Shown: piece after piece, positions 9,544 to 17,549 of the stretch
How the letters are laid out: the number at the start of each line of letters is the position of its first letter
How positions within the stretch are numbered: position 1 is the first letter of the stretch
DNA from: Bacillota bacterium
Lineage (GTDB): Bacteria > Bacillota > Bacilli > Alicyclobacillales > SLC66
DNA: 40,461 nucleotides
Direction: 5' to 3'
Assembly: GCA_021821185.1 (NCBI GenBank)
Contig: JAKACU010000004.1
Location: 1 to 40,461, forward strand
Translations under genes and position numbers: made by a program
The notes under the pieces: model-generated
The model's database searches: none
Told to the model about the DNA's origin: nothing
Seen by the model: only the letters and a program-made list of their open reading frames with translations

Positions 9544-9625
9544 GCTAGTATCTCCCCCTTCAAGGCATTGTACTTAAAGGGTTTGCCGCAAAGCGACCGA
9601 CTATGCAATAAGCGACAAGGATCAC

Positions 9626-9653
9626 TCGACAATGTCACGACACGTAGTATAAT
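9626..9653 (+). promoter_or_regulatory. Sigma-A-type promoter upstream of the phosphodiester glycosidase gene
   Basis: TCGACA (9626-9631) and a perfect TATAAT (9648-9653) are separated by 16 bases. Transcription would start about base 9660, directly at ATG 9661. Confidence 0.55.
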
Positions 9654-9660
9654 GAGCGCT

Positions 9661-10683
9661 ATGAAACGCAAAAAACGTCGCCACTATCGTTTAAAGATCT
9701 TGACTTTTGTTTTCTTTTTCGCTGTTTTTGTCGTGCTTGTACAAACTGACTTCCTTTATGCACAGCGTTATCTGTTGGCAGAAGATTTATATACTTCACA
9801 ACATCGTTATTTGGCGAAATATCTCGTGCCAGCACATGCCTTGTCGCAAATCGCCTATGACTTCAATCATCCTAACGTTGTGAATTTATTCCCTGATGGT
9901 TCGTCGTCTGATTATTACGCCAGTTCAGCGACTAGCGCACAAGTAAACCAAGCACTACAGGTCAAAACTTTACAAGTGGATGGCTTCACAGCACACGAAA
10001 TCATCATTGCTCACCCATCCTGGCTACAGTTGTTACCGACGCTCGGTGGCCCTGATGGACGCGGACTCACGCTACAAGAAGCCATGATCAAATATCATGC
10101 TGTTGCAGGGATCAATGCCGGAGGTTTCGATGATCCGGGTGGTGATGGCAACGGCGGAACGCCGATTGGCCTTGTCATCAGCCGAGGGCATTTGTTAAAC
10201 TCTGCCTCCTATCTGGCGGGGACGAACCAAGTTATGGGCATGACCCAAGGTGGCAAGTGGTTCATGGGGGATTACTCGACCTCTTTTATGCTTAGCCATC
10301 ATGTGCAGTACGCCATTCAATTTGGACCGGAACTTATTTCAAATGGCCAGATCCTTGTCACAGGAACTGATGGTTGGGGCTATGCGCCCCGCACCGTCAT
10401 TGGACAAATGAAAGATGGCAGCATTGTTTTTTGGGTGAATGATGGCCGTTGGGGAAGCGGTTTATGGGATGTTGGCGCCTCGCTTGGACAGATTGCGGAC
10501 ATTATGCAAAGTCAGGGCGTTGTCAATGCATTTAACTTAGATGGCGGCGGATCCACCACCATGATGATTCACCGTCCAGGTCAATCATTGCGTCTGGTTA
10601 ACCACCCGGATACCAACAACCCACCTTATGGTATGAGGTTTCTACCCAATGCCTTCTTGATCGTACCACCGCCCATTTCGTAG
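9661..10683 (+). CDS. Membrane-anchored or secreted phosphodiester glycosidase (NAGPA domain) family protein
   Basis: The 340-residue protein begins with a basic stretch (KRKKRRHYR) and one hydrophobic helix (about residues 11-28), giving a signal anchor or signal peptide. The rest is a NAGPA-like phosphodiester glycosidase domain. Conserved blocks are GINAGGF, APRTVIGQ and the C-terminal NLDGGGSTTM. Bacterial homologues are thought to act on cell-envelope or exopolysaccharide phosphodiester-linked sugars; the substrate here is unknown. ATG 9661 fits a transcript starting about 9660. ATG 9652 overlaps the -10 box, and neither has a good ribosome-binding site. The stop lies one base from the stop of the convergent sensor kinase gene, with no obvious terminator between them. 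Confidence 0.82.
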   Translation: MKRKKRRHYRLKILTFVFFFAVFVVLVQTDFLYAQRYLLAEDLYTSQHRYLAKYLVPAHALSQIAYDFNHPNVVNLFPDGSSSDYYASSATSAQVNQALQVKTLQVDGFTAHEIIIAHPSWLQLLPTLGGPDGRGLTLQEAMIKYHAVAGINAGGFDDPGGDGNGGTPIGLVISRGHLLNSASYLAGTNQVMGMTQGGKWFMGDYSTSFMLSHHVQYAIQFGPELISNGQILVTGTDGWGYAPRTVIGQMKDGSIVFWVNDGRWGSGLWDVGASLGQIADIMQSQGVVNAFNLDGGGSTTMMIHRPGQSLRLVNHPDTNNPPYGMRFLPNAFLIVPPPIS

Positions 10684-10684
10684 A

Positions 10685-12145
10685 TTAGCTTGCTTGAATC
10701 CATAAATGAAATATCGTCCCTTTGCCAATTTTACTTTCGCAACTGATCGTTGCTTTGTGATAATCAAGAATGGATTTGATGATCGATAGCCCTAATCCCG
10801 CCCCGCCATGCTTATGGCTTCGGGCGGGGTCCGCACGATAAAACCGTTCAAAAATGAATGGGAGATATTCTTCTTTAATCCCTTCACCATTATCTTGCAC
10901 CTCGATATGAATACGGCTTCCCTCATGAACACCTGTGATGCGAATCGCACCAGTAACCGCATCGGTATGTTGAACAGCATTTTGAACCAAGTTGAGTATG
11001 ACCTGCTTCATCTTGTCATGATCAAAATCAGCCTGCAGATGATTGTCTACGTAAATAACCAAATGGCGCATCGCCGCAAGCATTCTTAACTGAGGTTCCA
11101 TTTCACGTATAAGGTCATCAACCAAACCTGTTTGTATATGAAATGCAGGCGCCTGATCCATCCGAGCTAAAAAAATCAGATCATTGACTAGCTTGGCCAT
11201 GCGTCCTGATTCTCCGTACATACTGCGTAACGATCGTTCCAATTGATCAGGATTGTTCTTCGCCCCACGCAACAAGACTTCAAGATAGCCGTGAATCGAA
11301 GTAAGTGGCGTGCGTAATTCATGGGACGCATCAGCGACAAACTGACGCATTTTTTCATTTGTGTTGCGTTCTGCTTGAAACGCACTATGCAACCGATCAA
11401 GCATCGCATTAAAAGACTCAGCCAGCAAATCAATTTCTGTCTGGGCGCCTTTAGTGGTAAACCGTTCATCAAGATTTCCAGCATTAATTCGCCGCGTTGT
11501 TTCTACGAGATTCGATAAGGGCACTAAAGTTTTACGAATAATTGGAAGAAAAGCAGCTATACCCAAGAGTAAAGCAAAAACGACAAGACTTAGAAAGATG
11601 AACGTTTGGCGAAACAGTTCCTCTTGCATAGCATCCGTTTGCGTCATGACTTGTATAATGCCTTGCGCCCGTTGCTGATCACCGACAACTTGTGAAACAA
11701 TTAATAGATTATGTCCATGCGTACCCGACACTACTTGATAATAAAATCCATTATTACTATTATTTAATAGCTGACGATAGAAGGAGATCGAAAGAGGAAC
11801 CACAGGAGCGCTGGATGAATTCTTATAAATCACATGTTGGTGAAGCATCGCATCAATATACGTAATGCTCGTTCCTGACGTTTTCAGCGATGACAGTAAA
11901 TGTTGTGTTGAATGATCAGAAAGATCACCTTGTTCCATGGAGTAAATTGGTGGTCGAGGTTGCACCAATCGCCACGGGTCTGGAATCGATCGAATTTCAC
12001 TTTGAATGGCCATGGCTGTTCGATTATATAAAAATTGCCCCATAAAAATATACTGTAAAAAACCGATGATAAGTAATAGACAGGTGACGATGGCTAAGGA
12101 CCGTAGGAGCAATTGATACCGTAACGAGTTGGGCCCTATCTTCAT
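10685..12145 (-). CDS. Membrane sensor histidine kinase (HAMP-HisKA-HATPase)
   Basis: This 486-residue orthodox sensor kinase has TM1 at about 16-36, an extracytoplasmic sensor loop at about 37-180 and TM2 at about 181-203. A HAMP linker (VPLSNLVETTRRINAGNLDERF) and a dimerisation domain with phospho-acceptor H275 in ADASHELRTP follow. The C-terminal ATPase shows N-box LNLVQNAVQHT, G1 DNGEGI, F-box FERFYR and G2 GGAGLGLS. Its ATG overlaps the response regulator stop (ATGA). It is the last gene of the operon that also encodes the FMN-binding protein, ApbE and the RnfD-like protein, so a redox, envelope or flavin-related signal is a reasonable guess. The sensor loop itself matches no domain I recognise. 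Confidence 0.92.
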   Translation of the reverse strand: MKIGPNSLRYQLLLRSLAIVTCLLLIIGFLQYIFMGQFLYNRTAMAIQSEIRSIPDPWRLVQPRPPIYSMEQGDLSDHSTQHLLSSLKTSGTSITYIDAMLHQHVIYKNSSSAPVVPLSISFYRQLLNNSNNGFYYQVVSGTHGHNLLIVSQVVGDQQRAQGIIQVMTQTDAMQEELFRQTFIFLSLVVFALLLGIAAFLPIIRKTLVPLSNLVETTRRINAGNLDERFTTKGAQTEIDLLAESFNAMLDRLHSAFQAERNTNEKMRQFVADASHELRTPLTSIHGYLEVLLRGAKNNPDQLERSLRSMYGESGRMAKLVNDLIFLARMDQAPAFHIQTGLVDDLIREMEPQLRMLAAMRHLVIYVDNHLQADFDHDKMKQVILNLVQNAVQHTDAVTGAIRITGVHEGSRIHIEVQDNGEGIKEEYLPFIFERFYRADPARSHKHGGAGLGLSIIKSILDYHKATISCESKIGKGTIFHLWIQAS

Positions 12146-12825
12146 ACGATATCAATCCGATAACCCGAACCACGCAAAGTACGGATAAGCTGATGATCTT
12201 TATCATGCAACTTATCGCGCAATGCACGAATATAAACTTCGACGATGTTGTCTTGTCCGCCAAAATCATAACCCCAAACACTGTCTAGGATCTTGCCTTT
12301 ACTGAGAACGACGCCATGATTGATGACGAGATACTTTAGGAGTTCATACTCTGTAGCAGATAACGCCAATACATTTTCTTGGTACGTGATCTCATGACGA
12401 TTTTCATCAATCGTAAATGGCCCGTGCTGAACCCTCTGTAAGAGTTGTGGGAACTGATTGCGCAGGCGAGCATGAATACGAGCCAACAGTTCCTCAAAAC
12501 TAAATGGTTTGACCATATAATCATCAGCCCCAAGTGTTAGCCCATGAATACGATCTTGCACTTCATCTTTCGCTGTTAACATGATAATCGCCATATTCGC
12601 TATTTTTTTTAACATCGTACATACTTCAAACCCATCAAGTCCTGGCATCATCACATCTAAAATGACGATCTGCGGGTGGAACTCCTTAGCCACCCGCACT
12701 GCCTGAACGCCATCCTCAGCTGTCATTACGTGGTATCCTTCATTCTCCAGACCTATCTCAAGAAAATCCACGATTGTCGATTCATCATCGACGACAAGAA
12801 TTCTAACTTCTTGTGCTTGGTGCAT
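12142..12825 (-). CDS. OmpR/PhoB-family response regulator
   Basis: The 227-residue protein has a receiver domain (VVDDES acidic pocket, phospho-acceptor D57 in VILDVMMPG, conserved Lys in VKPFSFEE) and a C-terminal winged-helix DNA-binding domain (LSATEYELLKYLV ... VEVYIRALRDKL ... IRTLRGSGYRI). I start at ATG 12825, which follows AGGTGA with a five-base gap. The longer in-frame start at 12861 lacks a ribosome-binding site. The start lies inside the 3' end of the RnfD-like gene (23-base overlap), and the stop overlaps the kinase start. It is therefore embedded in the same transcription unit as the flavin genes. Confidence 0.93.
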   Translation of the reverse strand: MHQAQEVRILVVDDESTIVDFLEIGLENEGYHVMTAEDGVQAVRVAKEFHPQIVILDVMMPGLDGFEVCTMLKKIANMAIIMLTAKDEVQDRIHGLTLGADDYMVKPFSFEELLARIHARLRNQFPQLLQRVQHGPFTIDENRHEITYQENVLALSATEYELLKYLVINHGVVLSKGKILDSVWGYDFGGQDNIVEVYIRALRDKLHDKDHQLIRTLRGSGYRIDIV

Positions 12826-13627
12826 ACCGTTCACCTGACCAAAGTTGATGACGTCTATCATACACTTGTGTTTTCAGAAAATGAAGCCCATTAGCCACGA
12901 GCAGCCCGATAAACAAATAAACAAGTTCCCCTGGTAAGATAAGGTACGTAAGTAAACTAACCGTGCCGGTGATGATCCCAAAAGCAATCTGTGCCTTAGG
13001 TTTTGAAGGTGAGGTCGGTGGATCCGTCAGCATGAAAGCAGCTAAAAATAAAGCTGAATTCGCCATTGGGTTTTCTAAGGCAAATAGAGCATCCATGCTG
13101 GTTTGCTTAAAGAGTAAAAAGAATGCAACAATAACCAAATACGAAGCCAAAAAGGCGAGTACTTGCGGTATTTTTTTCACGCGTTTGGCGATGATCACAA
13201 GGGCAATGGCAAGGATGATCAGCGTAGCATTTGGCAACAATGTCATAGCCGCCCACCAACTTTGCATACTGGAAAAAAGGTACGTTGAAATCAGTAAACC
13301 GACGGCAGCGGGGTTAAAGATCGGTTTACGTTTCACACGCAAAATGTGTTTTGACGCAACTGCGATGGCGGTGGTCGCCATGACCACATACCAAGGCGTC
13401 ACCGAACTTAACACCATAGCTACAATCCATGCCGTGATGACGCCGCCGTTGGAAAAACCTCTCTTTTTATCATAAAATCGTCCAACCAAATAATCGATCA
13501 CAAGGGCAGTTACACTTGCAACAACGATATTGACTACATTATCAAGTAAAATGCTTGGCGTCAAAAGGCTTGCCAGCAGGGCTATCAATCCAAGAATAAC
13601 CAAAACCAAACCTTTCGGTGTTTTCAT
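12803..13627 (-). CDS. RnfD/NqrB-like integral membrane protein
   Basis: This 274-residue, highly hydrophobic protein of about eight to ten helices resembles the D subunit of Rnf (NqrB of Na+-NQR). The family block FMLTDPPTSPS (compare TDPVTSP) is clear, as are NPAAVGLL and an AFGIITGTVSLL-like segment. It is shorter than typical RnfD and I see no [ST]GA[ST] flavinylation motif, so it may bind flavin or quinone differently or act only as the membrane conduit. No other Rnf or Nqr subunit genes are nearby, which makes it a stand-alone member partnered with an exported FMN-binding protein and ApbE. ATG 13627 follows GGGAGGT and overlaps the apbE stop by one base (TGATG). Confidence 0.78.
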   Translation of the reverse strand: MKTPKGLVLVILGLIALLASLLTPSILLDNVVNIVVASVTALVIDYLVGRFYDKKRGFSNGGVITAWIVAMVLSSVTPWYVVMATTAIAVASKHILRVKRKPIFNPAAVGLLISTYLFSSMQSWWAAMTLLPNATLIILAIALVIIAKRVKKIPQVLAFLASYLVIVAFFLLFKQTSMDALFALENPMANSALFLAAFMLTDPPTSPSKPKAQIAFGIITGTVSLLTYLILPGELVYLFIGLLVANGLHFLKTQVYDRRHQLWSGERYAPSTRS

Positions 13628-14556
13628 CAAAAATACCTCCCTAATCCTGACGTACGATGACATTCCAACTCGTTATCGACAAGTAGGCCTTCTAGGTCAG
13701 CCGTTTGCAGCAGTTTTTTAGCGTCTTCAATACCAAGCACAAAGGCTGCTGTAGAAAATGCATCAGCCATCATGGCAAACGGTGCTATCACCGTACTGCT
13801 AATCACGTGATCTGGCGATTTTCCTGTTATCGGATGAATCAAATGATGGTTTTCAGGTTCGATGCGATTCCGTCGTTCATAGCCACCTGATGTGCAGATA
13901 GCCACTTGGGCAGCCTGTAACGTACAAAGTATCTTGTCCGTCTGTACTGGATGCCTTACGGCAACATGCCATGGCGTGCCATCGAGGTGATGACTTCCGA
14001 CGAACACATCACCGCCTGCGTCGATCCAGAAACTTTCAAATCCGTTAAGCTCTTTGACGGCCAAATCCACAGCAAATCCTTTGGCTACAGCACCCAAATC
14101 GAGCGTCAGTGGACGCTTCAGCAAAATTGTGCGTTGCGTATCATCCAAAACGACATCCTTATATGTCACGTCACCTGGATTCGCTGTCTCATCATGCACC
14201 TTAGTCCCCGTCAAGTAATGTTCGCTAAATCCATTGGCATACATAACCCGCCCCACGGTAGGATCGAAAACACCATCTGTAATTTCGCTCATCATAAGGG
14301 CAAAGCGCAAAGGTTCATACAAATACTCGCTGCATAGCGTAGGCACACCGACACGATTACAGACTCGTCGCAACTCGCTTTTTTCATCAAAGCGACTGCA
14401 CGCAAGTTCAACTTGCTGCATTTTTGCAAACGCACGATCAAGTGTCTGTTCGATAACGGCAGCACTTACTTCTTTTGATTCCACCTTAATCGTTACGATC
14501 GTACCCAAAAGCAGCATCGTACGCTCAATCGTGGTATCTTGTTGGGACTTAAGCAT
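13627..14556 (-). CDS. apbE: FAD:protein FMN transferase (ApbE)
   Basis: ApbE covalently links FMN from FAD to a Ser/Thr of target flavoproteins. Family motifs are present: FDPTVG, DLGAVAKGFAVD, WIDAGGDV, and the metal-site region ADAFSTAAFVLG. The likely start is ATG 14556, which overlaps the end of the FMN-binding gene by eight bases, giving 309 residues. A longer form from 14631 would be encoded inside that gene. With either start no signal peptide or lipobox is visible, whereas many ApbE proteins serving exported targets are lipoproteins. The obvious substrate is the neighbouring FMN-binding domain protein with its SGAT motif. Confidence 0.9.
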   Translation of the reverse strand: MLKSQQDTTIERTMLLLGTIVTIKVESKEVSAAVIEQTLDRAFAKMQQVELACSRFDEKSELRRVCNRVGVPTLCSEYLYEPLRFALMMSEITDGVFDPTVGRVMYANGFSEHYLTGTKVHDETANPGDVTYKDVVLDDTQRTILLKRPLTLDLGAVAKGFAVDLAVKELNGFESFWIDAGGDVFVGSHHLDGTPWHVAVRHPVQTDKILCTLQAAQVAICTSGGYERRNRIEPENHHLIHPITGKSPDHVISSTVIAPFAMMADAFSTAAFVLGIEDAKKLLQTADLEGLLVDNELECHRTSGLGRYF

Positions 14557-15115
14557 GATGCGCCTTCTTGACACTCGCCACATACTTAACCTGAGCTTGT
14601 TGTGCTTTTTGCAAGGCAGAAACGACACCATAGTAAAAGTCAGCTGTGCTTAGCGTCGCGCCACTGACAACATCGATTTTGTTGATGTCCTGACGGGCCA
14701 GGAGTTCTTGCGGCAAGATCGGATCGATGTACGAAACAGGATAATGCGTATCTGCACCTGTGATTTTGACACCTATGATGCGGTCTTTCTTCAACGTCAC
14801 GGCGACTTGTACAGCTCCAATTTGCGTTTGCCCCACGCCACTATAGGTCCCATTTTTGTACTTTTGTTTCAGCAACGCCTGAGTCGCCAAATTTGCCACA
14901 GTCGTTTTTTTCTTTGGATGAACGACAACTTTCTTCTTTTGTTTCACCACTTTGTGATGCGTCTTGTGATGCGTCGCAACACGATTTAACGTAGTGACCG
15001 CAGCATGAGCTGACGGCAAAGGTTTCGCTGCCTGCTGCATAGAGTAACCAGCTATCGAAAGAACGGCTGCCGAACAGAGTGCAACCAATTTTTGATTCAG
15101 TGAAGAGGACACCAC
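14549..15115 (-). CDS. Exported FMN-binding domain protein (flavinylation target of ApbE)
   Basis: The 188-residue protein has an N-terminal signal sequence (hydrophobic core about residues 9-24, possible cleavage after AHA at about 38). A strongly basic His/Lys-rich linker (49-71) follows, then an FMN-binding domain (about 88-172). The domain ends with DVVSGATLS (150-156), the classic flavinylation motif in which T154 should carry FMN by a phosphoester bond. The start is the first of two tandem GTG codons (15115), six bases after GGAG. It heads an overlapping operon with apbE, the RnfD-like gene and a two-component system. The basic linker could interact with the cell wall; that is inference. 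Confidence 0.88.
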   Translation of the reverse strand: MVSSSLNQKLVALCSAAVLSIAGYSMQQAAKPLPSAHAAVTTLNRVATHHKTHHKVVKQKKKVVVHPKKKTTVANLATQALLKQKYKNGTYSGVGQTQIGAVQVAVTLKKDRIIGVKITGADTHYPVSYIDPILPQELLARQDINKIDVVSGATLSTADFYYGVVSALQKAQQAQVKYVASVKKAHHA

Positions 15116-15141
15116 AAATCACTCCATTTCTGCTTCTACTC

Positions 15142-15170
15142 ATTGTCTGTGACTCTATTTACGCATGCAA
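15142..15170 (-). promoter_or_regulatory. Possible promoter of the FMN-binding/apbE/rnfD-like/TCS operon
   Basis: On the minus strand TTGCAT (15165-15170) and GACAAT (15142-15147) are separated by 17 bases, about 30 bases upstream of the first gene. Each hexamer matches only partly. Confidence 0.35.
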
Positions 15171-15214
15171 ACCTTAATTGGGCTTGAGAACGTACTGAAA
15201 ATTTGCTGAAAGTA

Positions 15215-15243
15215 TGGACAAACCGAACATACATTCGTAAAAT
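15215..15243 (+). promoter_or_regulatory. Promoter of mrfAB
   Basis: TGGACA (15215-15220) and TAAAAT (15238-15243) each match the sigma-A consensus at five of six positions and are separated by exactly 17 bases. The start of transcription would fall near 15250, just before the mrfA ribosome-binding site AAGGTGA. Confidence 0.65.
15224..15237 (+). promoter_or_regulatory. LexA (DinR) SOS box in the mrfAB promoter spacer
   Basis: CGAACATACATTCG matches the Bacillota LexA consensus CGAAC-N4-GTTCG at nine of ten defined bases. It lies entirely between the -35 and -10 hexamers, an ideal repression site. Confidence 0.7.
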
Positions 15244-15260
15244 AAGAACAAGAAGGTGAC

Positions 15261-17549
15261 ATGGATATGCACACTAAGCAAAACCTTTTTTCCCTTATTA
15301 GAACTATACAAACCGACCCTGTACTACGAGAAAATATCGCTTATACAAAAACCATAGCTCCTTGCGATGCCAAAACGTGTCCGTTTCCTGACGCCCTAGA
15401 TTCGCGCATCGTATCAGCTCTTCAAAAACGCGGCATCTCGTCGCTTTATTCACATCAGGCTGAAGCCTATCACTATGTCCATGACGGAAAAAACATCGTT
15501 GCTGTCACACCAACGGCTTCAGGAAAGAGCCTGTGCTATCACTTGCCTGTCTTGCAAACGCTAACGATCGATCCAGAGTCTCGCGCTTTGTATCTATTCC
15601 CGACTAAAGCATTGGCACAAGATCAAAAGAGTGAATTGATCGAGATCTTGTCCCAAACGGGATTGCCTATCAAGTCAGACACGTATGATGGTGATACGCC
15701 TGTTTCTGTTCGGCAACTGATTCGAGTGGCTGGAAATATTGTGATCACGAACCCCGACATGTTGCATTCGGCAATCTTGCCACATCATACGAAATGGGTA
15801 TCGTTTTTCGAACATCTACGTTTTATTGTCATTGATGAATTACACACGTATCGTGGTGTTTTTGGTAGTCACGTGGCTAATGTTTTACGCCGCTTACAGC
15901 GAATTTGTGCTTTTTATGGCAGCCATCCTCAGTTTATCTGTACATCAGCTACGATTCGAAACCCATTAGAACTCGCTGAGACGTTGACGGAACAACCGAT
16001 GCAGTTAATCGATCAAAATGGAGCACCACGGGGCACAAAGCATTTTTTATTCTATAATCCTCCTGTCGTCAATCAACAACTCAACATTCGCAAAAGCGCT
16101 ACCTTGGAAGCTCGCGATATTGCTGCACGATTCTTGCAAAACGGCATTCAGACGATCCTTTTTGCGCGCAGCCGCATCCGTGTAGAAATTCTTCTGACCT
16201 ATCTACAAGAGTTGATCAAAGACCGCTTAGGGCCAAAAACCATTCGCGGTTACCGTGGTGGCTATTTGCCCAGCGAACGTCGAGAGATTGAACGTGGATT
16301 ACGTCTTGGTGACATTGTCGGCGTGGTCAGTACAAATGCCCTGGAACTCGGGGTGGACATAGGGCAATTGCAAGCCTGCGTGATCACAGGCTACCCAGGA
16401 TCTATAGCGAGTACCTGGCAGCAAGCAGGGCGAGCAGGACGCAGACAAGAAGAATCCATCGTCGTGATGGTAGGAAGTTCGACGCCAATGGATCAGTATG
16501 TGATGACACATCCCGAGTATTTTTTTGAACGGAATCCCGAACAAGCGCGCATCAATCCCGATAATCTTATTATTTTAGTGGATCACATCAAGTGTGCTGC
16601 CTATGAACTGCCTTTTAAAGAAAACGAGACTTTTGGTCGCGCCCAAGTTCAGGAGATCCTCGAATTCCTGACCGATGAGCAAATTTTACATTTTACAAGA
16701 GGCAAATGGTTTTGGATGAATCAGTCTTTTCCAGCCAACAGCATTAGTTTGCGATCGGCATCACAAGAAAATGTCGTCATTGTCGATGTGTCTTCACAAG
16801 GGTCGGAGCGTGTCCTAGGTGAGATGGATCGTTTTAGTTCGATGACGTTATTGCATGAAGAAGCAATCTACCTGCACCAAGGTGTACAATTTCAGGTAGA
16901 GAAGCTCGATTATGCAGAAAAGAAGGCGTACGTACGCGAGGTTCAGGTAGATTACTACACGGATGCTAATCTCGCCGTGCAATTGCGAGTCCTCGTTGAA
17001 GATCAGCACAAAAGCTGGGGTAATGTTAGCGTTGGATTTGGTGAAGTCGCTGTTCACGCCATGGCGACGATTTTCAAGAAGATCACCTTTGAGAAGCAAG
17101 AAAATATCGGTTCAGGACCGATCTCACTTCCTGAAGAAGAGATGCATACAACAGCATCATGGATTACTTTTGAAGAAAATATCCTAGCATCATTGGACAA
17201 AGAGGACGTCGAGTGCGGTCTCGTCTATGTTGCCCATGTCTTTCAACATGTGGCCCCGCTTTTTGTGATGTGCGATCCAAGCGATCTGCACGTCATCGCT
17301 CAACGAAAAGCTGTGCAAACTGAAAATCCAACAATCTTTTTCTATGATCGCTACCCCGGAGGCGTTGGACTCAGCGATCAGGTCTACAAAGATATCCAAA
17401 TTATGATCGAAGAAGCAACGAGTCTCGTTAGATCATGCCCATGTGACCATGGGTGCCCGTCATGTATCGGTGCATCAGGCACAAATGCAAAAGGTCTTGC
17501 CGTTTCACTTCTGACAGCCGCACAGGGAGCTACGATACATGTCCATTAA
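15261..17549 (+). CDS. mrfA: DEAD/DEAH-box DNA helicase MrfA (YprA)
   Basis: This 762-residue superfamily 2 helicase matches B. subtilis YprA/MrfA, which works with the nuclease MrfB in a UvrABC-independent repair pathway for mitomycin-type DNA lesions. Visible features are a Q-motif region (GISSLYSHQAEA), Walker A (TPTASGKS), DEAH-type box (VIDELHTYRG) and SAT motif (CTSATIRNP). A second RecA domain carries the arginine-finger motif QQAGRAGRRQ. A C-terminal DUF1998-type domain ends in the four-cysteine metal site CPCDHGCPSC. ATG 15261 follows AAGGTGA. It overlaps the mrfB gene by 11 bases, and the upstream promoter carries a LexA-like box. Confidence 0.92.
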   Translation: MDMHTKQNLFSLIRTIQTDPVLRENIAYTKTIAPCDAKTCPFPDALDSRIVSALQKRGISSLYSHQAEAYHYVHDGKNIVAVTPTASGKSLCYHLPVLQTLTIDPESRALYLFPTKALAQDQKSELIEILSQTGLPIKSDTYDGDTPVSVRQLIRVAGNIVITNPDMLHSAILPHHTKWVSFFEHLRFIVIDELHTYRGVFGSHVANVLRRLQRICAFYGSHPQFICTSATIRNPLELAETLTEQPMQLIDQNGAPRGTKHFLFYNPPVVNQQLNIRKSATLEARDIAARFLQNGIQTILFARSRIRVEILLTYLQELIKDRLGPKTIRGYRGGYLPSERREIERGLRLGDIVGVVSTNALELGVDIGQLQACVITGYPGSIASTWQQAGRAGRRQEESIVVMVGSSTPMDQYVMTHPEYFFERNPEQARINPDNLIILVDHIKCAAYELPFKENETFGRAQVQEILEFLTDEQILHFTRGKWFWMNQSFPANSISLRSASQENVVIVDVSSQGSERVLGEMDRFSSMTLLHEEAIYLHQGVQFQVEKLDYAEKKAYVREVQVDYYTDANLAVQLRVLVEDQHKSWGNVSVGFGEVAVHAMATIFKKITFEKQENIGSGPISLPEEEMHTTASWITFEENILASLDKEDVECGLVYVAHVFQHVAPLFVMCDPSDLHVIAQRKAVQTENPTIFFYDRYPGGVGLSDQVYKDIQIMIEEATSLVRSCPCDHGCPSCIGASGTNAKGLAVSLLTAAQGATIHVH

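Noticed and set aside
12825..12861. Extended N-terminus of the response regulator from 12861
   Set aside because: No ribosome-binding site; the internal ATG 12825 has one and gives the normal receiver-domain start.
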